A stretch of 64,000 bases of DNA from MA-ANB-1 sp040878225 (GTDB lineage: Bacteria; Actinomycetota; Acidimicrobiia; Spongiisociales; ZC4RG35), in NCBI GenBank assembly GCA_040878225.1, contig JBBDMR010000101.1, positions 1 through 64,000 of the forward strand. The letters are read 5' to 3'. A model generated the notes under the pieces. The model did not search any database, had not been told where the DNA came from, and saw only the letters and a program-made list of their open reading frames with translations. The translations under genes were made by a program, and so were the position numbers. Positions 43,540-52,497 of this stretch are shown here, one piece after another. Every line of letters begins with the position of its first letter. The first letter of the stretch is position 1.

Positions 43540-44958
43540 GTGACCAAACCCATGAGCACACCGCTGAGGGCGGGATTCGCATCGTCTGTGATCCCTGGTG
43601 CCGGCCAACTTCTCACCGGGGCCCGGGGATTCGGATGGATGCTGGTTTTGTCCACCGCTGCCGCCACCGCCCTCGCCACATGGGGGTTGATGACGACCGA
43701 ATCGACCGGGATGCTCAAGATGGTCACCAATCCGGACCTGTTGCTTGTTCTTGTGTCGATCAACATCATCTTCGGGATGTTTCGCATCCTCGCAGTGACG
43801 GATGCGTGGCGGAGGGCGGGGGGACGCTTTGTGCGGGCCGGGCTCGCAGCGCTTGTGGTGTTCACCGTCGTCCCTCACGCCACGCTGGCTTATGTGGGCC
43901 TCGAAACCAGGTCGACGATCATGGAAGTCTTTCCCGGCGGCGGGCCGAATTTCTCCCCGATTCAAGTGTCGACCACAACCAGTACCACTACCACAACAAC
44001 GACGACGCTCCCCTACGCCGGCCCCATTGTCACCCCCAGGACCATTCCGACCAGCTCAACGACCAGCTCGACGACCACCACCACCCTCCCGCTGGGCACC
44101 AACCGTCTCACCTTCCTCCTGCTCGGCGGTGATGCAGGGCCGGGAAGGACAGGACTGCGAACTGACAGTGTGATGGTTGCAACCATCGACACGGTCACTG
44201 GTTCCACCGCGCTATTCGGACTTCCGAGAAACATGGCAGGGCTCTCGTTCAGCGATGGGACCCCTTTCCCCGGCCACAGCAAAGGGATCCTCAATGAGGT
44301 CTATCTCTACGGTCGGGCGCACCCAGAGATGTTCGCGGGGCCTGATCCAGGGATCACAGCCGTTTCCAACATCGTCTCAGCGACACTTGGAATTCCGATC
44401 GACTATCACGTCCTCGTCGAGATGCAGGGTTTCGTAGAGATCGTCGATGTTTTCGGGGGGGTGAACGTGAACCCCCGGAAGGCCTTCACAGCCCCGATCT
44501 ATGAGGACGACCCGAGTGACTACGAGATGATCACCTTCAATCCGGGCGAACAGAGACTCACGGGGCCCGAGGCGCTTGCTTATGCGAGGAGCCGCACGGC
44601 CAGCAATGACTATGTGCGCATGGAAAGGCAGAGATGTCTGATGACCGGATTGCTCGAGGAGGCGGGACCGTACAACCTGACGACAAAGCTGGTTTCGCTT
44701 CTCGACGTCATCGAACGGCGGGTCTCGACCAACATCCCTTCAAATCAGCTTCCCTACCTGATCAATTTCGCACCGTCCATCGACACGACTCAGGTCACGT
44801 TCGTCGGTTTCGACCTCGATTACCGAAATGGCGAGTACACACCTACGGGCTACGCGATGGCCGACATTCCCCGTATCCAGGAGACGGTAGGCCTGATCCT
44901 CACAGGAGAATGGGATGAAGACCCGGTGAATGTGAGTTTGAGCGAGGACACGTGTTAG
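43540..44958 (+). CDS. LytR-CpsA-Psr (LCP) family protein
   Basis: 472 aa: several N-terminal helices (about 10-30, 35-50, 60-80, 95-112), a Thr-rich stalk (about 145-185, TTSTTTTTTTTLP and SSTTSSTTTTTLP) and an extracytoplasmic LCP domain with TDSVMVATIDTVTGSTALFGLPRN, GGVNVNPRKAF and the Arg-rich EALAYARSRTASNDYVRMERQ. LCP enzymes ligate secondary polymers (arabinogalactan, capsule) to peptidoglycan. GTG start. Confidence 0.9.
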   Translation: MTKPMSTPLRAGFASSVIPGAGQLLTGARGFGWMLVLSTAAATALATWGLMTTESTGMLKMVTNPDLLLVLVSINIIFGMFRILAVTDAWRRAGGRFVRAGLAALVVFTVVPHATLAYVGLETRSTIMEVFPGGGPNFSPIQVSTTTSTTTTTTTTLPYAGPIVTPRTIPTSSTTSSTTTTTLPLGTNRLTFLLLGGDAGPGRTGLRTDSVMVATIDTVTGSTALFGLPRNMAGLSFSDGTPFPGHSKGILNEVYLYGRAHPEMFAGPDPGITAVSNIVSATLGIPIDYHVLVEMQGFVEIVDVFGGVNVNPRKAFTAPIYEDDPSDYEMITFNPGEQRLTGPEALAYARSRTASNDYVRMERQRCLMTGLLEEAGPYNLTTKLVSLLDVIERRVSTNIPSNQLPYLINFAPSIDTTQVTFVGFDLDYRNGEYTPTGYAMADIPRIQETVGLILTGEWDEDPVNVSLSEDTC

Positions 44959-44979
44959 TTCTGGCAGACTGAAGGCCCG

Positions 44980-46251
44980 GTGGGAGTGGGCCTTCCCGAC
45001 CGAAGCGGAGGGCGCATTCTGGGCAATTCCGAAGTTGAGCAGGTCTTCCGGGCGGAATCCGGCAAAGCCCGCGCCAGCCTGATCCGCGCACTTGGCGACA
45101 TCGACCTCGCCGAGGAAGCAGTCCAGGATGCGTTTGTGGTCGCGCTCGAACAGTGGCCGGAGAAGGGAATCCCGCCGTCGCCGGCGGGATGGATCATCAC
45201 CACAGCTCGCAACCGGGCGATCGACGTCTATCGCCGTGACAGCAAACGGCAGGACAAATACACCCAGGCTGCTTCCCTCTACTCAACCGATGATGTCGAG
45301 GAACCCGAGTTTGAAACACTCCCCGACGACCAGCTCCGGCTGATATTCACATGCTGTCACCCGGCGCTATCGGTCGAAGCTCAGCTGGCACTGACCCTTC
45401 GCCTCATCGGGGGCCTGGAAACGCCGGAGATCGCCCGCGCCTTCCTGCTCCCGGAAACGACACTCGCCCAACGCCTGGTCCGCGCCAAGAAGAAGATCAA
45501 GGTGAACGAGATCCCCTACCGGGTCCCTCAGGAAGCCGACCTGCCCGAACGGCTCCGCTCGGTCCTCGGTGTGGTCTACCTGATCTTCAACGAGGGCCAC
45601 ACGGCCACATCCGGGACCAGTTTGACCAGAAGCGACCTGAGCGCCGAAGCCATCAGATTGGGGAGGCTGATTCAAGCCCTGATGGCCGACGAACCAGAAG
45701 CGGCCGGACTGCTGGCGTTGATGCTCCTGGTCGAGGCGCGGCGGCCCGCCCGGGTAGGCCCCGATGGCTCACTCGTGCTGCTCGCTGACCAAGACCGCGC
45801 GCTGTGGTCCAAAGACATGATTGCCGAGGGCCAGGGTCTCGTCCGCGCCTGTCTCCGCCGGAACCGGCCGGGGCCGTATCAGATTCAGGCAGCGATCAAT
45901 GCCGTCCATTGCGACGCTATGACGGCCAAGGCAACCGACTGGCGCCAGATCGTTGCCCTGTATGACCAACTGATGTCGATGACACCAACGAAAGTGGTCG
46001 CCCTGAACCGGGCGGTTGCAATTGGTGAACGCGACGGGCCTGAGGCGGCACTGACCCTGATCGAACCGCTCGCCCTGGACAATTACCACCTGTGGCACGC
46101 TTCCAGGGCTGAGATGCTTGCCAGGCTGGGTCGCGACGACGAGGCCGTTGCTGCTTACCGTCGTGCCCTGCAGCTGACGGCAAACCGGGCGGAGAAGGCG
46201 TTCCTCAAAGGGCGGGTGAGGACGATGCCGGGTGCTGGGAGCACCGGTTAA
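44980..46251 (+). CDS. ECF42-type sigma factor (DUF6596)
   Basis: 423 aa. Sigma region 2 with EEAVQDAFVVALEQWP and PAGWIITTARNRAIDVYRRD, region 4 with LTLRLIGGLETPEIARAF, then the long DUF6596/TPR-like C-terminal extension (FNEGHTATSG, LNRAVAIGERDGP, YHLWHASRAEML) that marks ECF42. ECF42 genes usually sit beside a DGPF/YCII-domain protein, but none is here. GTG start; stop 12 bases before pyrophosphatase start. Confidence 0.9.
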   Translation: MGVGLPDRSGGRILGNSEVEQVFRAESGKARASLIRALGDIDLAEEAVQDAFVVALEQWPEKGIPPSPAGWIITTARNRAIDVYRRDSKRQDKYTQAASLYSTDDVEEPEFETLPDDQLRLIFTCCHPALSVEAQLALTLRLIGGLETPEIARAFLLPETTLAQRLVRAKKKIKVNEIPYRVPQEADLPERLRSVLGVVYLIFNEGHTATSGTSLTRSDLSAEAIRLGRLIQALMADEPEAAGLLALMLLVEARRPARVGPDGSLVLLADQDRALWSKDMIAEGQGLVRACLRRNRPGPYQIQAAINAVHCDAMTAKATDWRQIVALYDQLMSMTPTKVVALNRAVAIGERDGPEAALTLIEPLALDNYHLWHASRAEMLARLGRDDEAVAAYRRALQLTANRAEKAFLKGRVRTMPGAGSTG

Positions 46252-46263
46252 CGTGGGCACAGG

Positions 46264-46881
46264 TTGAACAACGATTCTCTCCCCCGCTTCCGATCACACC
46301 CCTGGCATGGGCTGGATACCGGATCCGAGCCGCCAGGGCTGGTGACCGCCTATATCGAAATCACACCTTTCGACGTCATCAAGTATGAACTCGACAAGGA
46401 GAGCGGACTGCTCAAGGTCGACCGCCCCCAGCAAAGCAGCAGCTCGCCCCCGACGCTCTACGGGCTCATCCCCCGTACGTTCTGCGGACGCGGTGTTGCT
46501 GCCCTGAGCGAGCATGCCGAGACCGCAGATGGCGATCCACTGGACATTTGCGTCTTCTCCGAGCGCCCGATCAACAACTCCGACATCATCCTCCAGGCGA
46601 GGGTGGTCGGCGGAATCAAGATGATCGACAATGGTGAGGCTGACGACAAGATCGTGGCCATGCTGGCCAACGATCCCATCTACGCGAACGTTGCCGACCT
46701 TTCAGATCTGTCCGAGATCCTGCTGCACCGTCTCGAGCACTACTTCCTGACGTACAAACAGGTTCCCGGTAAAGACTTGAACGTGTCGATCGAAGGGCAC
46801 TACGGGCGGGAGGAGGCTCACGAAGTGGTGAACGCTGCAATCGCCGATTATCGGGAGACGTTCGGACCGCCACCCGGCTAG
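46264..46881 (+). CDS. ppa: Inorganic pyrophosphatase (family I)
   Basis: 205 aa soluble pyrophosphatase that splits PPi and pulls biosynthesis forward. Core: IKYELDKESGLLKVDR, YGLIPRTFCG, and the metal-binding DGDPLDICVFSE with GGIKMIDNGEADDKIVAM. The insert SLPRFRSHPWHGLDTGSEPPG before the core fits the longer family I form. TTG start at 46264, ribosome site weak. It ends 4 bases into the convergent DUF1295 gene. Confidence 0.92.
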   Translation: MNNDSLPRFRSHPWHGLDTGSEPPGLVTAYIEITPFDVIKYELDKESGLLKVDRPQQSSSSPPTLYGLIPRTFCGRGVAALSEHAETADGDPLDICVFSERPINNSDIILQARVVGGIKMIDNGEADDKIVAMLANDPIYANVADLSDLSEILLHRLEHYFLTYKQVPGKDLNVSIEGHYGREEAHEVVNAAIADYRETFGPPPG

Positions 46882-47657
46882 CCGGATGCCCCATTCGACG
46901 GACGACCGGGGAAGAAGGTGTTGGTCCGGGCGATATAGTCGGCGTATCCGGGCCTCCGCGAGGTGATGGTCTTCTCGAGAAGACCGACGCCGGAGAACCG
47001 CATCAGCAGGAACGACATCAAGAGTGGCGAGAACACCGTCCACCATGCACCAGCCGCCAATGCCACGAGGTAGTGCCCCCACCACACGCAAAAGTCGCCG
47101 AAGTAATTTGGGTGCCTGGTGTATCGCCACAGACCGCTGTCCATGACTTTGTCCTCCGAACCCGGCCGCGCCTTGAACCGCGCCAGCTGGTAGTCACCCA
47201 CCGACTCGAAGACAAGGCCGGCGCCCCAGACCGCGATTGCCAGATAGGCGAGCCAGAACAGCCCGGACCCGGAGGTCTGCACCGCGACCACGGGGAATGA
47301 GATCACCCACATCAGGAGCCCTTGCAGCAGAAAGACCTTGAAGAGACTCTTCCACCAGAATGACTTCGGGCTCTCTGCACGCATCTTCTGGTACCGCTTG
47401 TCCTCATCCTCGCCGAGATTCCGCCAGACGAGGTAACCGCTGAGGCGGAGGCCCCAAACCGTTACCAGCAGCGTCATCAGGAGCGAGCGAGGGCCCGCGG
47501 AATCCGATGTCAGGTAAGTGGCCCAGGCGACAAGCACGAACCCGAAGCCCCAGACCATGTCGACAATGGAGGCATCACCCACCACAACGCTGATGAGCCA
47601 GGTGAGCAGCATCAACACCAGTACCACGAGTGCGGCCGTTACGAGTAGATCAGCCAT
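46878..47657 (-). CDS. DUF1295 membrane protein (steroid reductase-like)
   Basis: 259 aa with six to seven helices and the DUF1295/3-oxo-5-alpha-steroid 4-dehydrogenase-like signature SGLWRYTRHPNYFGDFCVWWG. The family includes NADPH-dependent double-bond reductases and isoprenylcysteine methyltransferase-like folds; substrate unknown. Overlaps the PlsC gene by 8 bases. Confidence 0.88.
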   Translation of the reverse strand: MADLLVTAALVVLVLMLLTWLISVVVGDASIVDMVWGFGFVLVAWATYLTSDSAGPRSLLMTLLVTVWGLRLSGYLVWRNLGEDEDKRYQKMRAESPKSFWWKSLFKVFLLQGLLMWVISFPVVAVQTSGSGLFWLAYLAIAVWGAGLVFESVGDYQLARFKARPGSEDKVMDSGLWRYTRHPNYFGDFCVWWGHYLVALAAGAWWTVFSPLLMSFLLMRFSGVGLLEKTITSRRPGYADYIARTNTFFPGRPSNGASG

Positions 47658-48648
47658 CCACCCGGGCTCCTGCGGTCACCCAGTCGTCGACCTCCGCCCA
47701 GAGTCGATACAACCATTCGGTACGTTCGCTGCGACCCTGAGGGACCAGACCTCTCTCGACCCTCCACATCTTGACGGCGACGTTGGCTCCGACAACGGCT
47801 CCCGCCCAGACATCACCGAGCCCGGAGAAACCCTCGAGACCACGGTGGGCGAGGACCACTACATCGGCATCGGTCGCATCGAGGATGGCCAGTGTCCCGG
47901 CAGGCCGCGGTGGCATCACATTCTTGAACGCCCTTGTGAGCTCGGCGACGGTTCCTTGCTTGTTTCGCTGACGTGCCACCAGGCGGGCATGCTTGGTCTC
48001 AGAAAAACGGGTCCCCTCGGGAAAGATGACAACCCCTTCGCTATCGGACATGCCGGAGGCGAGTTCGCGCAGGGATGTCAATTCGGATTCGGAATCGGAG
48101 GAGGCCCGGTCGATGAAGTAATTCGGCAACCGATTCCCTGCGATGTCCAATGCCGGGTCCACGAGGAGTTCCCGCTTCAGCACATAACGGAGGTTGATTT
48201 GTTGCCGCTGGGCGATAAAGACCACCGGCAGCAAAGAGTCGATCAAAGAGGCATGCCGAGCAAGCACGATCACCGGTGGGGGGACCGCCGAGTCGGAACC
48301 TTCGGTGTGGAAACTGACATCGAAGACGAGGGCGAACGCACGGTAGTTCCATGCGGCCCACCAACCCTGGAGACGATAGGTGAGGGCCATCGACCGGCGC
48401 TTTCCCAGCAACGACACCAGGCCCAGCGCAAGAACCGCCCACACCTCTCCTACGAGATAAATCCAGGTGAACGCAACGACCCGCGTTGCCGCCCCCGGTC
48501 TTCGTAAAATGACAGCCATGACTGCATCTACGACCAGGGCTGCCAGGAGGAGGATGGGCAAGAGCACGCTGACAACCGCTGCCGCGGCGAAAACGAGACT
48601 GACCGTCACCATGCGCCTGCTGATTGGGTTATTCATCAATTCAGACAT
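47650..48648 (-). CDS. 1-acyl-glycerol-phosphate acyltransferase (PlsC-like)
   Basis: 332 aa: two N-terminal helices (about 15-50), then the acyltransferase motifs HASLID (HX4D) in VLARHASLIDSLLP and FPEGTRFSETK. These catalyse acyl-CoA/ACP transfer to lysophosphatidate. A helix LVGEVWAVLALGLVSLLG lies before the domain. ATG at 48648; the frame upstream lies over the FabH promoter and gene. Divergent from fabH, fitting a lipid role. Confidence 0.87.
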   Translation of the reverse strand: MSELMNNPISRRMVTVSLVFAAAAVVSVLLPILLLAALVVDAVMAVILRRPGAATRVVAFTWIYLVGEVWAVLALGLVSLLGKRRSMALTYRLQGWWAAWNYRAFALVFDVSFHTEGSDSAVPPPVIVLARHASLIDSLLPVVFIAQRQQINLRYVLKRELLVDPALDIAGNRLPNYFIDRASSDSESELTSLRELASGMSDSEGVVIFPEGTRFSETKHARLVARQRNKQGTVAELTRAFKNVMPPRPAGTLAILDATDADVVVLAHRGLEGFSGLGDVWAGAVVGANVAVKMWRVERGLVPQGRSERTEWLYRLWAEVDDWVTAGARVDG

Positions 48649-48699
48649 CCGAGGCTTAGTTCGGCGCCGAACCATTCTCGAGATGAAGCGAGGTATGAA

Positions 48700-49788
48700 T
48701 TGGGCGGAGTGATCACCGGCACTGGAATGTATGTGCCGGACAATATTGTTACCAACCATGACCTGACGCGGATCATGGACACCACTGACGAGTGGATAAC
48801 TACACGAACCGGTGTCAAAGAGCGGCACTTTGCCGATCCGGGTGTCGGTTCCTCCGATCTTGCAATCGTTGCTTGCCGCAACGCCATGGCCAATGCTGGA
48901 ATCGAGCCCGAAGACGTCGACGCTTTGATCACCGCAACCATGACTCCCGACTATATGGCACCCGGGATCGCCGGACTCGTCCAGAAGGGGACCGGGTTGG
49001 GCCACGTCGCTGCCTTCGACTTGCGCCAGCAGTGCAGCGGGTTCCTCTATGGGTTGGACCTGGCGGATTCGCTGCTGACCGCAGGCCGGGCCGAGACGAT
49101 CCTCGTCGTTGGTGCTGAGGTCCATGGCGGGTTCCAGCCGTGGAGCCAGGAATCATGGCGGTCGGTTCTCGGGTCAGGTGAAGACATACCGGCAGCGGAC
49201 TACGAGCGAAACACCAACTACCGGTCATGGAGTGTCATCTTCGGCGACGGTGCCGGAGCGATGGTCCTGCGGCGGTCGGACGCCGACAGTGAAGGCTTCC
49301 TCGCCACTTCCCTGCACACCGACGGGAACAGCTTCGAGCTCATCATGGTTCCAGGAGTCGGGTCCAGGTCGAGGCCGTATGTAACTCATCAGATGCTCGA
49401 CGAAGACGCGCACCTTCCTGTCATGGACGGCGGGGGCCTCTACCGGCGCGCCGTGAGACTGATGCCGGAAGCGGCGCGCGCGGTCGCCGAGAAGGCAGGA
49501 ATCGGACTCGACGAGATAGACCTGATCGTCGCCCACCAGGCCAATGATCGCATCCTCGAAGGCGTCAGGAAACACTTCAAGATGAGTCCCGAAAAGGTCC
49601 CATCGAACATCGGCGGCTATGGAAACACCACCGCAGGCACCTTGCCGATCCTGTTCCACGAACTGCGGGAAGCGGGCCGGATCGGTCCCGGCACATTGGT
49701 TTGTTTCGCCGCATTCGGTGCCGGCGCCCACTACGGCGCGGCGCTCTACCGTGAGCCAACCCTCCGCTCACGGGCCCCAGGAGCCTAG
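48700..49788 (+). CDS. 3-oxoacyl-ACP synthase III-like protein (FabH type)
   Basis: 362 aa thiolase-fold enzyme. Catalytic triad C in LRQQCSGFLYGL (about 111), H in LIVAHQANDRIL and N in GGYGNTTAGT; GVITGTGMYVPDN and EWITTRTGVKERH are the FabH N-terminal motifs. It starts fatty acid chains or may be an OleA/DpsC-like variant. TTG at 48700 follows GCGAGG at good spacing. Confidence 0.88.
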   Translation: MGGVITGTGMYVPDNIVTNHDLTRIMDTTDEWITTRTGVKERHFADPGVGSSDLAIVACRNAMANAGIEPEDVDALITATMTPDYMAPGIAGLVQKGTGLGHVAAFDLRQQCSGFLYGLDLADSLLTAGRAETILVVGAEVHGGFQPWSQESWRSVLGSGEDIPAADYERNTNYRSWSVIFGDGAGAMVLRRSDADSEGFLATSLHTDGNSFELIMVPGVGSRSRPYVTHQMLDEDAHLPVMDGGGLYRRAVRLMPEAARAVAEKAGIGLDEIDLIVAHQANDRILEGVRKHFKMSPEKVPSNIGGYGNTTAGTLPILFHELREAGRIGPGTLVCFAAFGAGAHYGAALYREPTLRSRAPGA

Positions 49789-49791
49789 TTC

Positions 49792-50958
49792 ATGATCGCT
49801 GCCTTCTTCTTTACCTGGGCCGCGACCGCATTCATCCTCACCGTCAACGCGCTGCGTCGACCGGTTCCACCCGGGCAGGGGCTGGCACCGCTTTGGCTTC
49901 CGGCAATGGTCGTGTCCGAACTCGCCCCGTGGCTACTCCTGGCCCGGGCCGGGTTTGCCACCCTGTTCGTTGTGGCTGGTTCGCTCCAGCTTGGAATCGG
50001 CCGGGTCGGGCTGGCCCTGTTTGTGATCTCCGAAATCGGGCTCCTCGTCTTGATGAAGCGCAGTTGGCGCGCAGCGCGTGACACCGGCATAAGGCCCGGG
50101 CTATTAGACCTCTGGCGGGTGCGGATCACCGTTCCTGACGGGGTGGAGGTCACCGAAAGCGCCCTCTACGCCGAGGAGCTTGCGATGAATATCTACAGCC
50201 GACAGGGACTCGAATCGGCACCCGCTCTGATCTACCTCCATCCGGGTTCGTGGATGCGGGGTGGCCCGGGCAGGCAGGCGAGACCCCTGCTCTACGACCT
50301 TGCGAACCGGGGATGGGTCGTGCTCGACATCCGCTATCCGCTGTCACCGGCAGCCACGTTTCCGGAGCATCTGATCGGTGTCAAACGGGCGATTGCATGG
50401 GCAAAAACAGACGCCCTCAAGCTGGGAATCGATCCGGACCGCGTGGCGATCGCGGGCGCCTCCTCAGGTGCCCACCTCGCGGCACTGGCCGCCCTTACTG
50501 ATAACGTGGCGGGTCTGCAGCCTGGCTTTGAGGACATCGACACGTCGCTGATTGCGTGTGTCCCCCACTACGGGATCTACGACCTCTTCGTCCGCAACGG
50601 CACAAGGTACGACTGGCCGTTCATCGCCAGCCATGTCATGAAGTCCTCGCCCGTGGAGTCACCGCAGCTCTATCGACTTGGATCACCAATCGACCTCGCC
50701 CACCGTCAGGCACCGCCATTTTTCGTCATCCACGGCGAATACGACTCCCTGGTGCTCCCCGCCGAATCGATTCACTTCGTTGAGGCGCTCCAGTCAGAAA
50801 CTGCCCCGGTCAGATATCACGAGGTCGCCGGAGGACAACACGGATTCGATGCATTCGCATCGCCGCGGGCACGGGCGGTCGGGGCTCTGGTGGTCGACTT
50901 CCTGGAGGCAACGGCGAGCGACGTCCTCAGCCGGCGAACCCAACCGCAGGGCCACTGA
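49792..50958 (+). CDS. Membrane-anchored alpha/beta hydrolase
   Basis: 388 aa: several N-terminal helices (about 1-95), then an HSL-type alpha/beta hydrolase: oxyanion HPGSW, nucleophile Ser in GASSGAH, Asp in GEYDSL and His in GGQHGFDA. A carboxylesterase/lipase acting at the membrane. ATG 3 bases after the FabH stop, so probably one operon with fabH. Confidence 0.85.
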   Translation: MIAAFFFTWAATAFILTVNALRRPVPPGQGLAPLWLPAMVVSELAPWLLLARAGFATLFVVAGSLQLGIGRVGLALFVISEIGLLVLMKRSWRAARDTGIRPGLLDLWRVRITVPDGVEVTESALYAEELAMNIYSRQGLESAPALIYLHPGSWMRGGPGRQARPLLYDLANRGWVVLDIRYPLSPAATFPEHLIGVKRAIAWAKTDALKLGIDPDRVAIAGASSGAHLAALAALTDNVAGLQPGFEDIDTSLIACVPHYGIYDLFVRNGTRYDWPFIASHVMKSSPVESPQLYRLGSPIDLAHRQAPPFFVIHGEYDSLVLPAESIHFVEALQSETAPVRYHEVAGGQHGFDAFASPRARAVGALVVDFLEATASDVLSRRTQPQGH

Positions 50959-51775
50959 CAACGATCCCTCCTGATTCGGGGACCGAGACGGTGAGCTTGC
51001 TGGGCCGTCCCATGTCGACACCCTGGTGAATCGTCAGTTCAGCCGGCGGCTCCAAGAGTCCACTCTCACGAAGGTAGCCTCCGAAAGCCGCGGCAGCAGC
51101 ACCGGTGGCCGGGTCCTCGACGACCCCGCCAACCGGAAACGGGTTCCGCGAGTGGAAAACTGTCGGCTTCTCCCTCCACACGAGCTGAAGCGTGGTCAAA
51201 TCGTCACGTCTCATGATCGACCCGAGTTCTTCGAAGTCGTAGTCGAGCTGGGCCAGCCGGTCCCGGTGCCCGGCCGCGAGAACCAGATGCCATGCACCAG
51301 CGAATGCCCGGGCGGGCGGAATCGACTCATCGAGGTCGGATCTTTGCCATTGGATGGCAGCCAGGACGCTGTCCACCAGGGCGGAAGGGGCCGGCTCATA
51401 CGCCGGATCCACTGAAGTGAGGGCGGCTTGGCGAGCCCCATCACGGATGCCTACCTCAACGCCGACCGGGCCAACCGAGGTGAGAAGCAGGTACTGACCG
51501 TCTCCAAACCGCTCCCCGAGTGCGACGCCACTGGCGACGGTGGCATGCCCACAGAACGAGACTTCAGCCTCAGGCGAGTAATACCTGGTCTCCCATTTGG
51601 GGCCAGAGCCAGCGAGGAAAGCGGTCTCGGAGAAGCCGACATCGGCTGCAATCTGCTGCATGACGGGCACAGACGGGAGCCCTTCTCCGATCCAGACCCC
51701 TGCCGGATTGCCCCCGCCGGGCCCGTCCGCAAAAGCAGTGAGTTTGGAGAGATGCCCTCCGGCGACCCGGGTCAT
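50927..51775 (-). CDS. PhzF family epimerase-like protein
   Basis: 282 aa of the PhzF/diaminopimelate-epimerase-like fold: GGNPAGVWIGEG, GFSETAFL, EVSFCGHATVASG and GVVEDPATGAAAAAFGGYL. PhzF proper isomerises DHHA in phenazine synthesis; no phenazine genes are here, so a general isomerase is likely. Ends 32 bases into the convergent hydrolase gene. Confidence 0.88.
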   Translation of the reverse strand: MTRVAGGHLSKLTAFADGPGGGNPAGVWIGEGLPSVPVMQQIAADVGFSETAFLAGSGPKWETRYYSPEAEVSFCGHATVASGVALGERFGDGQYLLLTSVGPVGVEVGIRDGARQAALTSVDPAYEPAPSALVDSVLAAIQWQRSDLDESIPPARAFAGAWHLVLAAGHRDRLAQLDYDFEELGSIMRRDDLTTLQLVWREKPTVFHSRNPFPVGGVVEDPATGAAAAAFGGYLRESGLLEPPAELTIHQGVDMGRPSKLTVSVPESGGIVVSGPAVGFAG

Positions 51776-51828
51776 CGGGGGATCTTATGCCTCGGGGCGC
51801 CACTTCGAAAAGAGTGGCCACGGTGAGG

Positions 51829-52497
51829 TCAGGTGGTGGATTGGAAGCGATAGCCCATGCCGCGGACCGTTTCGATTGACCCCTCGCCGAGTTTGCGCCT
51901 CAGATACCCGACGTACACATCGACGATGTTGCTTCCGGGATCGAAGTCATAGCCCCATACATGGGAGAGCAGCTGTTCCCTCGAGAGCACTTGCCCGGGA
52001 TGGCGCATCAAGGTCTCCGCCAGAGCGAACTCCCGGGCGGACAGTTCCACCTCGCGGCCGCCGACCCCCACTTTCCTGGTGCGCAGGTCGAGCCTTATGT
52101 CACCTGATTCGAGAACAGTGGCACCCGTTCGATCCTCCCCGTCACGGAGCCTCAGCCGGATGCGGGCCAACAGCTCGTTGAACGAGAACGGCTTGGTGAC
52201 ATAGTCATCAGCTCCCCCCTCCAGGCTCGCCACTGTGTCGCCGACTCCTTTGCGTGCTGTCAGGATGATGACCGGCATCCTGGTTCCTTTGCGTCGTACC
52301 TCGGCCAGCACCTGATGGCCGTCCATCCCGGGAAGCCCGAGGTCGAGGATCATCAGGTCGAAATCATCGTCGCGCGCTGCTGAGACGGCTGAGAGCCCAT
52401 CCTCGACCACAAACGCTGTAAATCCCTCGGACTTGAGACCCTTCTTCAGGAATGAGGCGATACCTGGTTCGTCTTCGGCGATGAGAATTCGGCTCAT
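51829..52497 (-). CDS. OmpR/PhoB-type response regulator
   Basis: 222 aa: receiver with phospho-Asp in LMILDLGLPGMDGH, DDYVTKPFSFNELLARI, then a winged-helix Trans_reg_C with VELSAREFALAETLMRHPGQVLSRE and DVYVGYLRRKLGEG. Overlaps the kinase stop by 4 bases. Confidence 0.93.
   Translation of the reverse strand: MSRILIAEDEPGIASFLKKGLKSEGFTAFVVEDGLSAVSAARDDDFDLMILDLGLPGMDGHQVLAEVRRKGTRMPVIILTARKGVGDTVASLEGGADDYVTKPFSFNELLARIRLRLRDGEDRTGATVLESGDIRLDLRTRKVGVGGREVELSAREFALAETLMRHPGQVLSREQLLSHVWGYDFDPGSNIVDVYVGYLRRKLGEGSIETVRGMGYRFQSTT

Noticed and set aside
50927..51775. Phenazine biosynthesis locus (PhzF)
   Set aside because: PhzF-fold proteins are widespread and no other phz gene is present.
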